Assembly: GCF_009711225.1 (NCBI RefSeq)
Contig: NZ_WMIE01000009.1
Coordinates: 1-64,000 of the forward strand
DNA: 64,000 nucleotides
From: Paracoccus aestuariivivens
Lineage (GTDB): Bacteria > Pseudomonadota > Alphaproteobacteria > Rhodobacterales > Rhodobacteraceae
Direction: 5' to 3'
The notes under the pieces were generated by a model that saw only the letters and a program-made list of their open reading frames with translations, made no database searches and was not told the origin of the DNA. Below, piece after piece: positions 34,508-44,018 of the stretch. Every line of letters starts with the position of its first letter. Position 1 is the first letter of the stretch. Made by a program: the position numbers and the translations under genes.

Positions 34508-36856
34508 TTATTGCTTGTAGACGCCTTCGATGCCGCGAAGGGCTTGCGCCAAGGGATCGTCGGGCGTGATTTCGGTGTCCTCGCCCAGGGATTGGGTCGA
34601 TGACGTTTCCGCCGGGAATTGCGGCGGGGCGTTCCCGTTCTGAATGCCCGGATCGGGCAGGACGCGACCGGCATCGGCTGCTTGCGGTTGGGCCGAAGGG
34701 GCAGGAGCCGCGCCACCTTGCGGTTGGGGTTGGCCAAGTGCCTCGGACAGGGCTGCCGCCAAGGGGTCGGCCGAACCGTCGCCGCCACCGTCGCTGACGA
34801 CCTGCGGAACAGCGCCGCTGGCATCGAAGACGAAATTGCCCAGCGATTCGACCGGCAGACCCTCGTGGATTTCGGTCATGACGGCCTGCCAGATCTCGGC
34901 GGGAAGGCCGCCGCCGGTCACGCCTTTCAGCGGTTTGTTGTCATCATTGCCCAGCCAGACGCCGGTCACATACTGGCCGGTGAAGCCGATGAACCACGCA
35001 TCGCGATAGCTGGAGGTCGTGCCGGTCTTGCCTGCTGCCGGACGGTCAAGCTTGGCGCGGCCACCGGTGCCGTGCTGGATGACCTGCTCCATCATGCCGA
35101 TCAGCTCGCCTGCGGCCTTTTGCGAGATGACGCGCTGGCCCATGCCGCCGGACTGGCCGATCAGGGCCTGATCGTCACCTTTGATGCGCAATTCGACCAG
35201 ACCATAAGGACGCACCGCAGTGCCGCCGTTACGGATGCCCGCATAGGCGCCGGTCATGTTCAGAAGCGTCGATTCCGACGCGCCCAGCCCCAGTGCGGGG
35301 CCGCTGGCGAGATCGTTGGCAAAGCCGAAATCATGCGCGACACGGCGCACCGCATCGCGGCCCGCGATTTCCTGCAAGCGGATGGTGGCGGTGTTCAGCG
35401 ATTGCGACAGGGCGCGGGTCAGCGTGACCTCGCCCATGTATTTGCGCGTGTAGTTCTGCGGCGACCAGGGCCCAGATCCACGCACATTGATGGTCAATGG
35501 CCCGTCAAGCACGCGGTCGTTCGGCCCGTAACCCTGATCCAGCGCGGCAGCATAGACAAAGGGTTTGAAGCTTGATCCGGTCTGCCGCATCGCCTGCGTC
35601 GCGCGGTTGAACGTGCCGCTGACGGTATTGTCACGGCCACCGATCATCGCGCGGACCGCACCATCGGGAGACATCACCACGACCGCCGCCTGAGCCTGCG
35701 AGCCGGGCGCGACCTTTTCATCGAAGATCCGCTTCAGGGCGCGTTCGGCGGCACGTTGGATGCGCTGGTCGAAGGTCGTCTTGATCGTGACGTCCTCGGT
35801 GGTTTCGCTGGTCAGGAAGCCCGGTCCGGCCTCCATCACCCAATCGGCGAAATAGCCACCCGCGCGGGCCGCAGCCGCTTTCGACAGAACGGCGGGATGT
35901 GCCTTGGCCTCGGCGAACTGGGCGTCGTCGAGATAGCCCTGCTCATGCATCAGCCCCAGCGTGACATTGGCGCGGTCCTGCGCCCGTTGCAGGTTCGAGG
36001 TCGGCGCGAAATAGCTGGGCGCCTTGAGCAGACCGGCCAGCATCGCTGCCTCGGAGGCATTCACCTGCGAGGCCGATTTGTCGAAATAGCGTTTTGACGC
36101 AGCTTCGAAGCCGCGCGCTCCCGCCCCCAGATACGAGCGGTTCATGTAGATGTTCAGGATGTCCTGCTTGGAGTATTTGAATTCCATCGCCAGCGAATAA
36201 GGGACTTCCTTGACCTTGCGCCAGATCGAGGACTTGCGGCACTCGGCCTCGTATTCGGTTTCCGATTTCCATTTGATCGGATCGAAGTTCTCGCCAAGGC
36301 ACAGCAGCTTCGCGACCTGCTGGGTGATCGTCGAACCACCATTGCCTTCGAGCGGTCCGCGACCTTCGGCAAGGTTGATCCTAATCGCACCGGCGATGCC
36401 GCGCGGATCGACGCCAAGGTGCTGATAGAATCGCCTGTCCTCGGTCGCGACGACGGCGTTTTTCAGGACAGGGGCGATTTTATCGGCGCTGACCGTGCCG
36501 AAAGTTTCGCCACGCCATGCAAAGACCCTGCCTTCGGTGTCGAGCATGGTGACCGAACCGCGGGCACGGGCATCGAACAATGCGGAGGGTTCGGGCAGCG
36601 TCGTGTAGAAATAGAAGGTCGCCGCCGCGACCAGCGCAGCAACGGTGGCGGTCAGCCGCCAGACCGAACCCCATACCACACGCCACAGAAGCGTAATCAT
36701 TCCGGTGATTCCCCGCGTCAGGAAATTCCCCCGCCGTGGTGGCTTCTGGCGGTAGATCCGCCGCTTTTTCTCGGTGGATTTCTGCACTTTTTGAGGGGCT
36801 TGGTCAAAATTGCGCTTGTCAGCGACAATCCGGCCCCTGCCGGTGGGTTTCGTCAT
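34508..36856 (-). CDS. Class A penicillin-binding protein 1A family
   Basis: A 782-residue bifunctional peptidoglycan synthase. A basic cytoplasmic start and one transmembrane helix precede the glycosyltransferase domain (EDRRFYQHLGVDPRGIAGAI, GGSTITQQVAKLL, with catalytic Glu). The transpeptidase domain has SxxK in TGSSFKPFVY, SxN as SQSLN and the KTGT triad. The C-terminal tail is Gly/Gln/Pro-rich and probably disordered. ATG 36856 follows AGGAAA; the frame reaches 36901. It is divergent from amt. Confidence 0.93.
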   Translation of the reverse strand: MTKPTGRGRIVADKRNFDQAPQKVQKSTEKKRRIYRQKPPRRGNFLTRGITGMITLLWRVVWGSVWRLTATVAALVAAATFYFYTTLPEPSALFDARARGSVTMLDTEGRVFAWRGETFGTVSADKIAPVLKNAVVATEDRRFYQHLGVDPRGIAGAIRINLAEGRGPLEGNGGSTITQQVAKLLCLGENFDPIKWKSETEYEAECRKSSIWRKVKEVPYSLAMEFKYSKQDILNIYMNRSYLGAGARGFEAASKRYFDKSASQVNASEAAMLAGLLKAPSYFAPTSNLQRAQDRANVTLGLMHEQGYLDDAQFAEAKAHPAVLSKAAAARAGGYFADWVMEAGPGFLTSETTEDVTIKTTFDQRIQRAAERALKRIFDEKVAPGSQAQAAVVVMSPDGAVRAMIGGRDNTVSGTFNRATQAMRQTGSSFKPFVYAAALDQGYGPNDRVLDGPLTINVRGSGPWSPQNYTRKYMGEVTLTRALSQSLNTATIRLQEIAGRDAVRRVAHDFGFANDLASGPALGLGASESTLLNMTGAYAGIRNGGTAVRPYGLVELRIKGDDQALIGQSGGMGQRVISQKAAGELIGMMEQVIQHGTGGRAKLDRPAAGKTGTTSSYRDAWFIGFTGQYVTGVWLGNDDNKPLKGVTGGGLPAEIWQAVMTEIHEGLPVESLGNFVFDASGAVPQVVSDGGGDGSADPLAAALSEALGQPQPQGGAAPAPSAQPQAADAGRVLPDPGIQNGNAPPQFPAETSSTQSLGEDTEITPDDPLAQALRGIEGVYKQ

Positions 36857-37111
36857 GCCTGTTTTCCTGCCCGGCCGAGTCCCCGGCCAATTGGCGGGCA
36901 AGATACAGGAACCGGAACAGTTTGAGAACCGAGATGACCTATCAGTGAACTGCCACGGCAGCTTGCAAATGAGGCAGTTGCTGATGATTTTTTGTGCTTG
37001 TTCATCTCAACCCCTTTCAATCCCTGCTCAACTCTTGTGCTGAGCGGAAAGCCGCGCGTTTTCTGGGGCCGACACGGAACTGCTGCGACGCAGATAAAAG
37101 GTGCAGGAAAC

Positions 37112-38551
37112 ATGAAAAGACTAACCGAGATCAAACCACTGATCCCGGCGCTTGCCCTCCCGCTGATCGGGTTGGCTGTGCCGGCGATGGCGCAGGAGGC
37201 AACCGACGCGGCTGCGGCGGTTGCCGAAACGGTCGCCCCTATCGTCGATAAAGGCGACACGACCTGGATGATGGTTTCGGCCATTCTCGTCATGATGATG
37301 TCGATTCCGGGTCTTGCGCTGTTCTACGGCGGTCTGGTCCGCGCCAAGAACATGCTGTCGGTCCTGATGCAGGTCTTCACGGTGTTCTGCGTGATGTCGC
37401 TGCTGTGGGTGTGCTTCGGTTATTCGCTGGCCTTCACCGGTGCCGGCTCGGCCGAGGATGCAACCTGGTTGACCCCGTTCATCGGTGGCTTCTCGAAAGC
37501 CTTCCTTGCTGGCGTGAACACCTCGTCGCTGGCCGAGACCTTCACCACGAACGTCTTCGTGCCCGAATATGTCTTCGTGATCTTCCAGATGGCCTTCGCC
37601 TGCATCGCGCCCGCGCTGATCGTTGGTGCCACGGTCGAGCGCATGAAATTCTCGGCGATCCTGATGTTCGTCGTGATCTGGTTCTTCTTCTCGTACCTTC
37701 CGATGGCCCACATGGTCTGGTGGTGGGGCGGCCCGAGCGCCTATGACGCGCCCGCTGGCTTCCTGTTCGGCCATGGCGATCTGGACTTCGCTGGCGGTAC
37801 GGTCATTCACATCAACGCCGGTGTCGCCGGTCTGGTCGCGGCGATTGTCGTCGGCCCGCGCCTTGGCTACGGCAAAGAGCTGATGGCTCCGCATAACCTG
37901 ACCTTCACCTTCCTTGGCGGCTGCCTGCTGTGGATCGGCTGGTTCGGTTTCAACGCTGGCTCGAACATGGAAGCGACCGGAATTGCAGCCATGGCGATCC
38001 TGAACACCGTTGTTGCCACCGCTGCCGCTGCTCTGGCCTGGACCTTCGGCGAATGGCTGTTCCGTGGTCACCCCTCGCTGCTGGGCGGTGTTTCGGGTGC
38101 GATCGCCGGTCTTGTCGGCGTCACTCCGGCTGCCGGCTTTGTCGGCCCGATGGGCGCTATCGTGATCGGTCTGGTTGCCGGTTTCGTCTGCATGTGGTTC
38201 GTCATCAGCCTGAAATCCAAGCTGGGCATCGACGAAAGCCTTGATGTCTTCGGTATCCACGGTGTCGGCGGCATCATCGGCGCGATCCTGACGGGCGTCT
38301 TCGCCGCGCCGTCGCTGGGTGGTTCGGGCATCTACGACTACTCGGTCGAAGCAGTCGGCGCGACCTACGACATCGGCGGGCAGGTCTTTACCCAAGCCCT
38401 TGGCGTCGTGGTCTGCGTGGTCTGGTCCGCAGTCGTCTCGTTCGTTGCGCTGATGATCGTCAAAGCGGTGATCGGTCTGCGCGTTCAAGCCAATGACGAA
38501 CGTCAGGGCATGGACATCACCACCCATGGCGAGAACGCCTACAATAACTGA
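37112..38551 (+). CDS. amtB: Ammonium transporter
   Basis: A 479-residue Amt/MEP channel with a cleavable signal peptide (ending near PAMAQ) and about 11 transmembrane segments. Family marks are LFYGGLVRAKNMLSV, the DFAGGTVIHINAGVAGLVAA stretch with the pore His, FGFNAGSN and GIHGVGGIIGAILTGVFA. ATG 37112 follows AGGAAAC; the longer frame to 36992 is not conserved. The usual partner glnK is not upstream (the neighbour is a divergent PBP), so P-II control, if present, uses an unlinked protein. A strong terminator follows. Confidence 0.94.
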   Translation: MKRLTEIKPLIPALALPLIGLAVPAMAQEATDAAAAVAETVAPIVDKGDTTWMMVSAILVMMMSIPGLALFYGGLVRAKNMLSVLMQVFTVFCVMSLLWVCFGYSLAFTGAGSAEDATWLTPFIGGFSKAFLAGVNTSSLAETFTTNVFVPEYVFVIFQMAFACIAPALIVGATVERMKFSAILMFVVIWFFFSYLPMAHMVWWWGGPSAYDAPAGFLFGHGDLDFAGGTVIHINAGVAGLVAAIVVGPRLGYGKELMAPHNLTFTFLGGCLLWIGWFGFNAGSNMEATGIAAMAILNTVVATAAAALAWTFGEWLFRGHPSLLGGVSGAIAGLVGVTPAAGFVGPMGAIVIGLVAGFVCMWFVISLKSKLGIDESLDVFGIHGVGGIIGAILTGVFAAPSLGGSGIYDYSVEAVGATYDIGGQVFTQALGVVVCVVWSAVVSFVALMIVKAVIGLRVQANDERQGMDITTHGENAYNN

Positions 38552-38570
38552 GGGACGGTCGTCTGAAATG

Positions 38571-38597
38571 AAAAGCCCGGCGAAAGCCGGGCTTTTT
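38571..38597. terminator. Bidirectional terminator between amtB and ispB
   Basis: AAAAGCCCGGC (38571-38581), loop GAAA, GCCGGGCTTTTT (38586-38597). The symmetrical A and T runs make it work for amtB (+) and for the convergent prenyltransferase gene. Confidence 0.92.
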
Positions 38598-38620
38598 GCG
38601 TTTCGCTGTCCAGGTAAAGG

Positions 38621-39622
38621 TCAGGACAGGCGGGAAACCACGTAATCCGCCAGATCCGAGAGAATCATCCGCAACTCGTGGTCAGGGGCGATCTTCAAAG
38701 CGGATTTGGCACGTTCGGCCCAGGCGATAGCATCGGCCCGCGCGGCGTCCAGCGCACCTCGGCGTTGAAGTGTTGCCAGCGCGGTTTCGAGATCGCTGTC
38801 ATCTTGCTGGCCCTTGCCGATGGTGCGCTGCCAGAAGGCGAGCTCCTCGGCGTCGGCTGCGGCGATGGCCTTGATGACCGGCAGGGTCAGCTTGCGTTCG
38901 CGGAAATCGTCGCCGACGTTCTTGCCGATTACGGTGGTAGACCCGCCGTAATCCAGCAGGTCATCGACAATCTGGAAGGCAATTCCCAGCGCGTCGCCAT
39001 AATCGAACAACGCTTGCTGAACCGCCTTGTCCGTGCCCGAGATGACCGCTCCGACCTCGGTCGCGGCCGAGAACAGCGCCGCCGTCTTGCCGCGCACGAT
39101 CTGGATGTAGGTGTCTTCTGACGTGGTGACGTCCTGTGCGGCGGTCAGCTGCAGTACCTCGCCTTCGGCGATCGTGGCGCTGGCATTGGCAAGGATGCGC
39201 ATGACTTCCATGCTGTCGGTGTCGGCCATCAACTGGAAGCTGCGCGCGAAAAGATAATCGCCAACGAGGACGCTGGATTTGTTATCCCACAAAAGGTTCG
39301 CCGTCGGGCGGCCACGGCGCTGTTCGCTTTCATCGACCACATCGTCGTGCAGCAATGTCGCAGTGTGGATGAATTCGACCGCAGCGGCCAACAGGATGTG
39401 ACTGTCGCCCTGATAGCCGCAAAGCCGAGCAGCAGCGAGGACCAGCATCGGGCGCAGGCGTTTGCCACCTGCCTCGACCAGATGTGCGGTCACCTCGGGA
39501 ATGCGGGGCGCGTGACGGCTGGCCATCCGCTCGCGAATGAGCGTGTTGACTGCGGCCATGTCGCTTGCCAGTTCATTGGAAAGCCGGTCAAGCGGCTTCG
39601 AGACGTTTTCGTTCATGCCCAT
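38621..39622 (-). CDS. ispB: Polyprenyl diphosphate synthase (octa/decaprenyl type)
   Basis: A 333-residue trans-prenyltransferase making the side chain of ubiquinone. The first Asp-rich motif is LLHDDVVDES near 86-95 and the second is the GDDFRERK segment, preceded by FQIVDDLLDY near 217-226. The N-terminal AGGKRLRPMLVLAAARL block is typical. ATG 39622 was preferred for its AGGGAA ribosome site; ATG 39616 and 39667 are alternatives. Rhodobacterales usually make ubiquinone-10, so decaprenyl is likely, but the chain length is not readable here. Confidence 0.9.
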   Translation of the reverse strand: MGMNENVSKPLDRLSNELASDMAAVNTLIRERMASRHAPRIPEVTAHLVEAGGKRLRPMLVLAAARLCGYQGDSHILLAAAVEFIHTATLLHDDVVDESEQRRGRPTANLLWDNKSSVLVGDYLFARSFQLMADTDSMEVMRILANASATIAEGEVLQLTAAQDVTTSEDTYIQIVRGKTAALFSAATEVGAVISGTDKAVQQALFDYGDALGIAFQIVDDLLDYGGSTTVIGKNVGDDFRERKLTLPVIKAIAAADAEELAFWQRTIGKGQQDDSDLETALATLQRRGALDAARADAIAWAERAKSALKIAPDHELRMILSDLADYVVSRLS

Positions 39623-39697
39623 GTGCCATTCCCTTCTTCCCGCAAGCCATTGCCACGGCATGGACACATTCGCAACAGCAGCTTACCCTTTGGGGCT

Positions 39698-39913
39698 ATG
39701 AAGGAACTATTGCGCACCACAAATCCGCTGCTCATCGTCCGCGTGACCGATCTGCTCGAGGCCGAGGGAATCGCGGCATTTCCGCTGGACCAGCATATGA
39801 GTGTGCTGGAGGGATCTTTGGGCATCCTGCCGCGCCGGTTGATGGTGGCCGATCGCGACCACTTTATGGCTCGCGCCATCTTGCGAGACCATGACATCGA
39901 CGATGGACGGTGA
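39698..39913 (+). CDS. DUF2007 small protein
   Basis: A 71-residue protein with the DUF2007 (putative signal-transducing) pattern: KELLRTTNPLLIVRVTDLLEAEGI, then the short strand GILPRRLMVADRDHFMARAIL. The ATG at 39698 gives the full domain; the frame is open upstream without conserved sequence. Its end overlaps the next methyltransferase gene, implying translational coupling. The function of the family is unknown. Confidence 0.82.
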   Translation: MKELLRTTNPLLIVRVTDLLEAEGIAAFPLDQHMSVLEGSLGILPRRLMVADRDHFMARAILRDHDIDDGR

Positions 39914-40658
39914 ATCCTTGCGCAATGACGGCTTCCTTGGCGGCCGCCTGCAGATAAAACAGCCCGCAACCGGTTATCGTGCGGGCGCGGACGCGGTCAT
40001 GCTGGCCGCCGCTTGTCCGGCAAGTCCTGGCCAGTCCGTGCTTGAACTGGGTTGCGGGGCAGGGGTCGCATTGTTCTGTCTTGCGGCGCGGGTCTCTGAC
40101 CTGAAACTGACCGGACTTGAGGTTCAGTCGGGCTATGCCGATCTTGCGCGACAGAATGCGAGGGCGAATGGCCTGACAGCGGATATCGTTCAAGGCGACC
40201 TGAGCCACATGCCCGAGGTGCTGCGGGCACAAAGCTTCGATCACGTCATTACCAACCCGCCATATTTCGGCAGCGGCACGGTCGCGCCTGACGCCGGACG
40301 CGGCATTGCACGCCACGAGGATGTTCCTCTGTCGCTTTGGATCGAGGCCGGTTTGCGTCGGCTTGCCCCCGGCGGTTGGCTGACCCTGATTCATCGCGCA
40401 GAACGTCTGGGAGAGATTTTGGCCACGCTTGGAGCCCGCGCGGGCGAGATCACAATTCTGCCAGTCAGCGCGCGGACCGGTCGTGAAGCGGGGCGGGTTA
40501 TCGTCACGGCTCGCAAGGGCGCACGGACACCTTCACGCCTGCTGTTCCCCTTTATCATGCATGAAAAACCGTCACATTTGACCGATGGCGAAGACCTTTC
40601 CGCCGAGGCCCGCGCGGTTCTGCGGGACGGTGCGGCACTCAACCTGCGGGACCGGTGA
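39891..40658 (+). CDS. tRNA1(Val) (adenine37-N6)-methyltransferase-like protein
   Basis: A 255-residue SAM-dependent methyltransferase of the TrmN6 (YfiC) group. It has a YRAGADAVMLAAACPA start, SAM motif VLELGCGAGVALFCLAAR near 49-66 and the catalytic NPPYF near 121-125. NPPY is the mark of N6-adenine transfer, and the arrangement fits modification of A37 in a tRNA. The first ATG (39891) overlaps DUF2007 by 23 bases; ATG 39903 is an alternative with an 11-base overlap. The exact RNA target is inferred from family only. Confidence 0.82.
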   Translation: MTSTMDGESLRNDGFLGGRLQIKQPATGYRAGADAVMLAAACPASPGQSVLELGCGAGVALFCLAARVSDLKLTGLEVQSGYADLARQNARANGLTADIVQGDLSHMPEVLRAQSFDHVITNPPYFGSGTVAPDAGRGIARHEDVPLSLWIEAGLRRLAPGGWLTLIHRAERLGEILATLGARAGEITILPVSARTGREAGRVIVTARKGARTPSRLLFPFIMHEKPSHLTDGEDLSAEARAVLRDGAALNLRDR

Positions 40659-40726
40659 TTTCCGATGACATTGTGACAGATTTGTGCTGCAATCACCCGG
40701 TTCGATCAATCCAAAAGGAGGACGAA

Positions 40727-40891
40727 ATGTCGGTAGAATCCCATGTTCAGGAGCTTCGCCGCAAGCATCAGTCACTTTCCACCCAGATTGAGGCAGCCAA
40801 CCGGTGCCCTGGCATGGACGATCTTTCCATCGCTAAGATGAAAAAGGAAAAACTGCGCCTCAAGGAGGAGATCGCGCGTCTGTCGCACTGA
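40727..40891 (+). CDS. YdcH family (DUF465) small coiled-coil protein
   Basis: A 54-residue protein with the DUF465 pattern: SHVQELRRKHQSLSTQIE, then KMKKEKLRLKEEIARL. It is predicted to be all-helical and coiled-coil. An excellent ribosome site (AAAAGGAGG) lies 5 bases before the ATG. It is followed by a strong bidirectional hairpin. Members of this family are common and of unknown function. Confidence 0.88.
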   Translation: MSVESHVQELRRKHQSLSTQIEAANRCPGMDDLSIAKMKKEKLRLKEEIARLSH

Positions 40892-40926
40892 TACGGATGC
40901 GAGAGTCGAAACAGATTTCTGCTAGC

Positions 40927-40956
40927 AAACGGCCCGCTCCAAGGCGGGCCGTTTTC
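40927..40956. terminator. Bidirectional terminator between ydcH and phaB
   Basis: AAACGGCCCGC (40927-40937), loop TCCAAG, GCGGGCCGTTT (40944-40954), then T and C. An 11-bp perfect stem serving ydcH (+) and the convergent phaB. Confidence 0.88.
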
Positions 40957-40972
40957 GTTTTCGGGGAATCAC

Positions 40973-41698
40973 TCAGGCGAAGAACTGACCGCCATTCGCG
41001 GACAGCGTCGCACCGGTGATGAAACCCGCCTCTTCGGAGGCGAGGAATACGACGCAGCGGGCGATTTCCTCGGGCTCGCCCAGACGTCCGACCGGAATTT
41101 GCGGGATGATGCGTTCGTTCAGTACCTTTTCGTCGATGGCGCGCACCATTTCCGTGCCGATATAGCCCGGACAGATGGCGTTGACGGTGATTCCCGCGCG
41201 CGCGCCTTCCTGTGCCAGTGCTTTGGTGAAGCCCAGATCGCCAGCCTTCGCCGCCGAATAGTTCGCCTGACCAGCCTGCCCCTTCTGGCCGTTGATCGAG
41301 CTGATATTGATGATGCGCCCATATTTGCGGTCGCGCATGCCGGACCAGACCGGATGGGTCATGTTGAACAGGCCCGAAAGGTTCGTGTCGATTACTTCTT
41401 TCCATTGCGTCGGCGTCATCTTGTGGAACATCGAGTCCCGCGTGATGCCGGCATTGTTGACGAGGACTTCGACAGGCCCGAGGTCCGCTTCGACCTGCTT
41501 GATTCCCGCTTCGCAGGATTCGTAGTCGGCGACCGACCATTTGTAGGTCTTGATGCCGGTCTCGGCGGTGAAGGCACGCGCGGCATCCTCATTGCCTGCG
41601 TAATTCGCCGCGACCTCGTATCCGGCCTCTTTGAGCGCCTTTGAAATCGCTGCGCCAATGCCGCGCGATCCGCCCGTGACCAGAGCGACTTTTCCCAT
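40973..41698 (-). CDS. phaB: Acetoacetyl-CoA reductase
   Basis: A 241-residue short-chain dehydrogenase that reduces acetoacetyl-CoA to (R)-3-hydroxybutyryl-CoA with NADPH for polyhydroxybutyrate. It has the Rossmann motif TGGSRGIGAAI near 8-18, NNAGITRDSMFHKM, the catalytic YSAAKAG (Tyr/Lys) and GYIGTEMVRAI. The NNAGITRD and QFFA end are typical of PhaB rather than FabG, and the adjacent thiolase supports it. It lies 82 bases downstream of phaA. Confidence 0.94.
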   Translation of the reverse strand: MGKVALVTGGSRGIGAAISKALKEAGYEVAANYAGNEDAARAFTAETGIKTYKWSVADYESCEAGIKQVEADLGPVEVLVNNAGITRDSMFHKMTPTQWKEVIDTNLSGLFNMTHPVWSGMRDRKYGRIINISSINGQKGQAGQANYSAAKAGDLGFTKALAQEGARAGITVNAICPGYIGTEMVRAIDEKVLNERIIPQIPVGRLGEPEEIARCVVFLASEEAGFITGATLSANGGQFFA

Positions 41699-41780
41699 GG
41701 TTTGCCCCCCGATGAGTGTATGCGAAAGTTATGCCGGAAATTGTGGAAGGGGCGCGCAGCCTTTGGCGCGCCCGAACAGG

Positions 41781-42956
41781 TCAGGGACGCTCGACGCAAA
41801 GGGCAACGCCCATCCCGCCACCGATACACAGGGTCGCGAGCCCCTTTTTCGCGTCGCGTCGTTTCATCTCGAACAGCAGCGTGTTCAGAATGCGCGCGCC
41901 CGACGCACCGATCGGGTGACCGATGGCGATCGCCCCGCCGTTCACGTTCACGATGGCAGGATCCCAGCCCATGTCTTTGTTCACGGCACAGGCCTGCGCG
42001 GCGAAGGCCTCGTTCGCTTCGACCAGATCCAGATCCTTGACCGACCAACCGGCCTTCGACAGCGCAAGGCGGCTTGCCGGAATCGGGCCCGACCCCATGA
42101 TCGAAGGATCGACCCCGACCGAGGCGTAGGACGCGATCCTCGCGAGCGGCGTCAGCCCGCGTGCGGCGGCTTCATCCTCGGACATGACAAGGACCGCCGC
42201 GGCGCCATCGTTCAGGCCCGAAGCGTTGGCTGCCGTGACCGAGCCATCCTTGGTGAAGGCCGGACGCAGCTTTTCCATGGCCTCTAGCGTGGCGCCGTGG
42301 CGGATATATTCGTCGCTATCGACGACAGTGTCGCCTTTGCGCGATTTGATCGTCACCGGAACAATTTCATCGACGAAACGTCCGGCCTTCTGGGCGGCCT
42401 CGGCCTTGTTTTGCGAGGCGACGGCGAATTCGTCCTGTGCCGACCGCGAGATTTCCCACTTGGCAGCGACGTTCTCGGCCGTTTGACCCATGTGATAATC
42501 GTGGAAAGCGTCCCACAAACCGTCGCGGATCATGGTGTCGAGCATTTTCATGTCGCCCATTTTCTGGCCAGCGCGAATGTAGGCGGCATGTGGCGCCAGA
42601 GACATGGATTCCTGACCGCCGGCGATGACGATCTTGGCATCGCCAAGCAGGACTTGCTGTGCCGCCAGAGCGACCGTGCGCAGACCCGAACCGCAGACCT
42701 GATTGATCAGCCATGCCGGAGATTCCTTTGGAAGCCCGGCATGGATATGGGCCTGTCGTGCGGGGTTCTGACCCTGCGCGGCGGTAAGGACTTGACCGAA
42801 AATGGTCTCGGAGACCTCTGACGCATCGATCCCCGCGCGCTCGATCACCGCTTTCAGCACGATAGCGCCTAATTCATGGGCGGGTGTGTTGGCGAATGAT
42901 CCCAGAAAACTTCCGACCGGAGTGCGGGCAGCGGATACGATCACTGCTTTGGTCAT
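41781..42956 (-). CDS. phaA: Acetyl-CoA acetyltransferase (beta-ketothiolase)
   Basis: A 391-residue thiolase condensing two acetyl-CoA to acetoacetyl-CoA. The nucleophile Cys is in NQVCGSGLR near 86-94, and the second catalytic Cys is in [13 protein letters not shown] near residue 379; [17 protein letters not shown] carries the active-site His. It begins [24 protein letters not shown] lies 8 bases before the ATG. phaA and phaB form the first two PHB steps; the synthase phaC is not in the window. Confidence 0.95.
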   Translation of the reverse strand: MTKAVIVSAARTPVGSFLGSFANTPAHELGAIVLKAVIERAGIDASEVSETIFGQVLTAAQGQNPARQAHIHAGLPKESPAWLINQVCGSGLRTVALAAQQVLLGDAKIVIAGGQESMSLAPHAAYIRAGQKMGDMKMLDTMIRDGLWDAFHDYHMGQTAENVAAKWEISRSAQDEFAVASQNKAEAAQKAGRFVDEIVPVTIKSRKGDTVVDSDEYIRHGATLEAMEKLRPAFTKDGSVTAANASGLNDGAAAVLVMSEDEAAARGLTPLARIASYASVGVDPSIMGSGPIPASRLALSKAGWSVKDLDLVEANEAFAAQACAVNKDMGWDPAIVNVNGGAIAIGHPIGASGARILNTLLFEMKRRDAKKGLATLCIGGGMGVALCVERP

Positions 42957-43099
42957 GTCAGGCTCCTTACCTGCTTGCCGATTTATGACGGCGTCGAGGA
43001 ACAGTTTCCAATTCGTGCCGCAACGTCAAGCTTGCAAAATGCGCGTTATACCATGGTTCGGTAGGGTCGGGCGGTGTTCAAAAAATGGGCAGGAATGCC

Positions 43100-43927
43100 T
43101 TATCCTTGATGTGCTAGCGAACGCGACGAACGCCATGGCGGAACGATTGTCGGGCCGCCGAAATGACCGCCCTGAAGGCAATCAATGCCCAGATCTGCCA
43201 GGAAGGCGGCATCCTCGGCGGTCTCAACCGCTTTTGCGACAGTACACATGTCAAAATGATGCGCGATGGACTGTAGCGCGCGGGCAAGGACCTGATTGTC
43301 GCGTTGCTGCGCAATGTCGCGAATGAAACGACCGTCTATCTTGATCATGTCGAAGCAGAAATCGCGCAAATAGCGGACGGACATGAAACCGGAACCAAAA
43401 TCGTCCAGCGCGAAGTTGACGCCATGTGATTGAAGCTCGCGCATGAAGGGACCGACAGTCTCGGGCAGCGCCATCGCCGAGCTTTCGCCGATCTCAAGGA
43501 TGAGCCGCTCGGCTATGTTCGCGTTCCGGCCAATGCCGTCGCGCAAGGCACGCATCCATGCCGGATAACCGATCGAACGGGCGGACATGGTGACCGAGAG
43601 CCGGATCGACGCGTCCTCGGCTAGCGCATGCAGGGCAAGGTCCAGCGCGAGGCAATCTATCTGTCGGCCAAGCTCGGTGAGCTCGGCGGCGCACATGAAG
43701 TCATGCAAAGGAACGATTCGGCCGGTTTCATCAATGAGCCGGACCGATCCCTCGTGGAAGACGACCTGATCGGAGCGGTCGGACTGTACCACACGCTGAA
43801 AGGCAAGCATGGCTTCGCGGTCTGAAACCGCCCGACGGACCATTGCCATTGTCATGCGTGGTTTCTGATCGACCATGAAATCCAGGGGTGAGCCGAATTC
43901 CTGCCGATTGCCTATGGGATTTGTCAT
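43100..43927 (-). CDS. Degenerate EAL domain protein
   Basis: A 275-residue stand-alone EAL (c-di-GMP phosphodiesterase) fold. The fold signatures are present: LEIGES near 144-149, DDFGSG at 175-180 and IKIDGRFIRD near 195-204. But key catalytic parts are changed: the EAL motif reads EGS (59-61), SVNLS is SVTMS (Thr113), AEGVE is AKAVE (Lys232), and QGY is QGG. Most active enzymes need these residues, so this one is probably inactive and may bind c-di-GMP or a partner. No GGDEF, sensor or membrane domain is attached. AGGAG lies 8 bases before the ATG. Confidence 0.85.
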   Translation of the reverse strand: MTNPIGNRQEFGSPLDFMVDQKPRMTMAMVRRAVSDREAMLAFQRVVQSDRSDQVVFHEGSVRLIDETGRIVPLHDFMCAAELTELGRQIDCLALDLALHALAEDASIRLSVTMSARSIGYPAWMRALRDGIGRNANIAERLILEIGESSAMALPETVGPFMRELQSHGVNFALDDFGSGFMSVRYLRDFCFDMIKIDGRFIRDIAQQRDNQVLARALQSIAHHFDMCTVAKAVETAEDAAFLADLGIDCLQGGHFGGPTIVPPWRSSRSLAHQG

Positions 43928-44018
43928 GCGGTGACTCCTGTCTTCGGCCGAAGTCTGGTTGTCATCTCCTAAGATCGGGTAAAGGTGGTGAGCTTTCTCA
44001 ACTTGAGGTTAATGAACC

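Noticed and set aside
36950..36966. A possible sigma54 element upstream of amtB (TGCCAC ... TTGCA)
   Set aside because: One mismatch in the -24 element and one base too many in the spacer; not convincing.
37121..38527. A 468-codon open frame on the minus strand opposite amtB
   Set aside because: Rich in His, Asp and Arg as a complement of hydrophobic codons; no ribosome site or domain.
41699..41780. A possible phasin or other small gene in the 82-base phaA-phaB gap
   Set aside because: No open frame with a ribosome site or conserved sequence was found.
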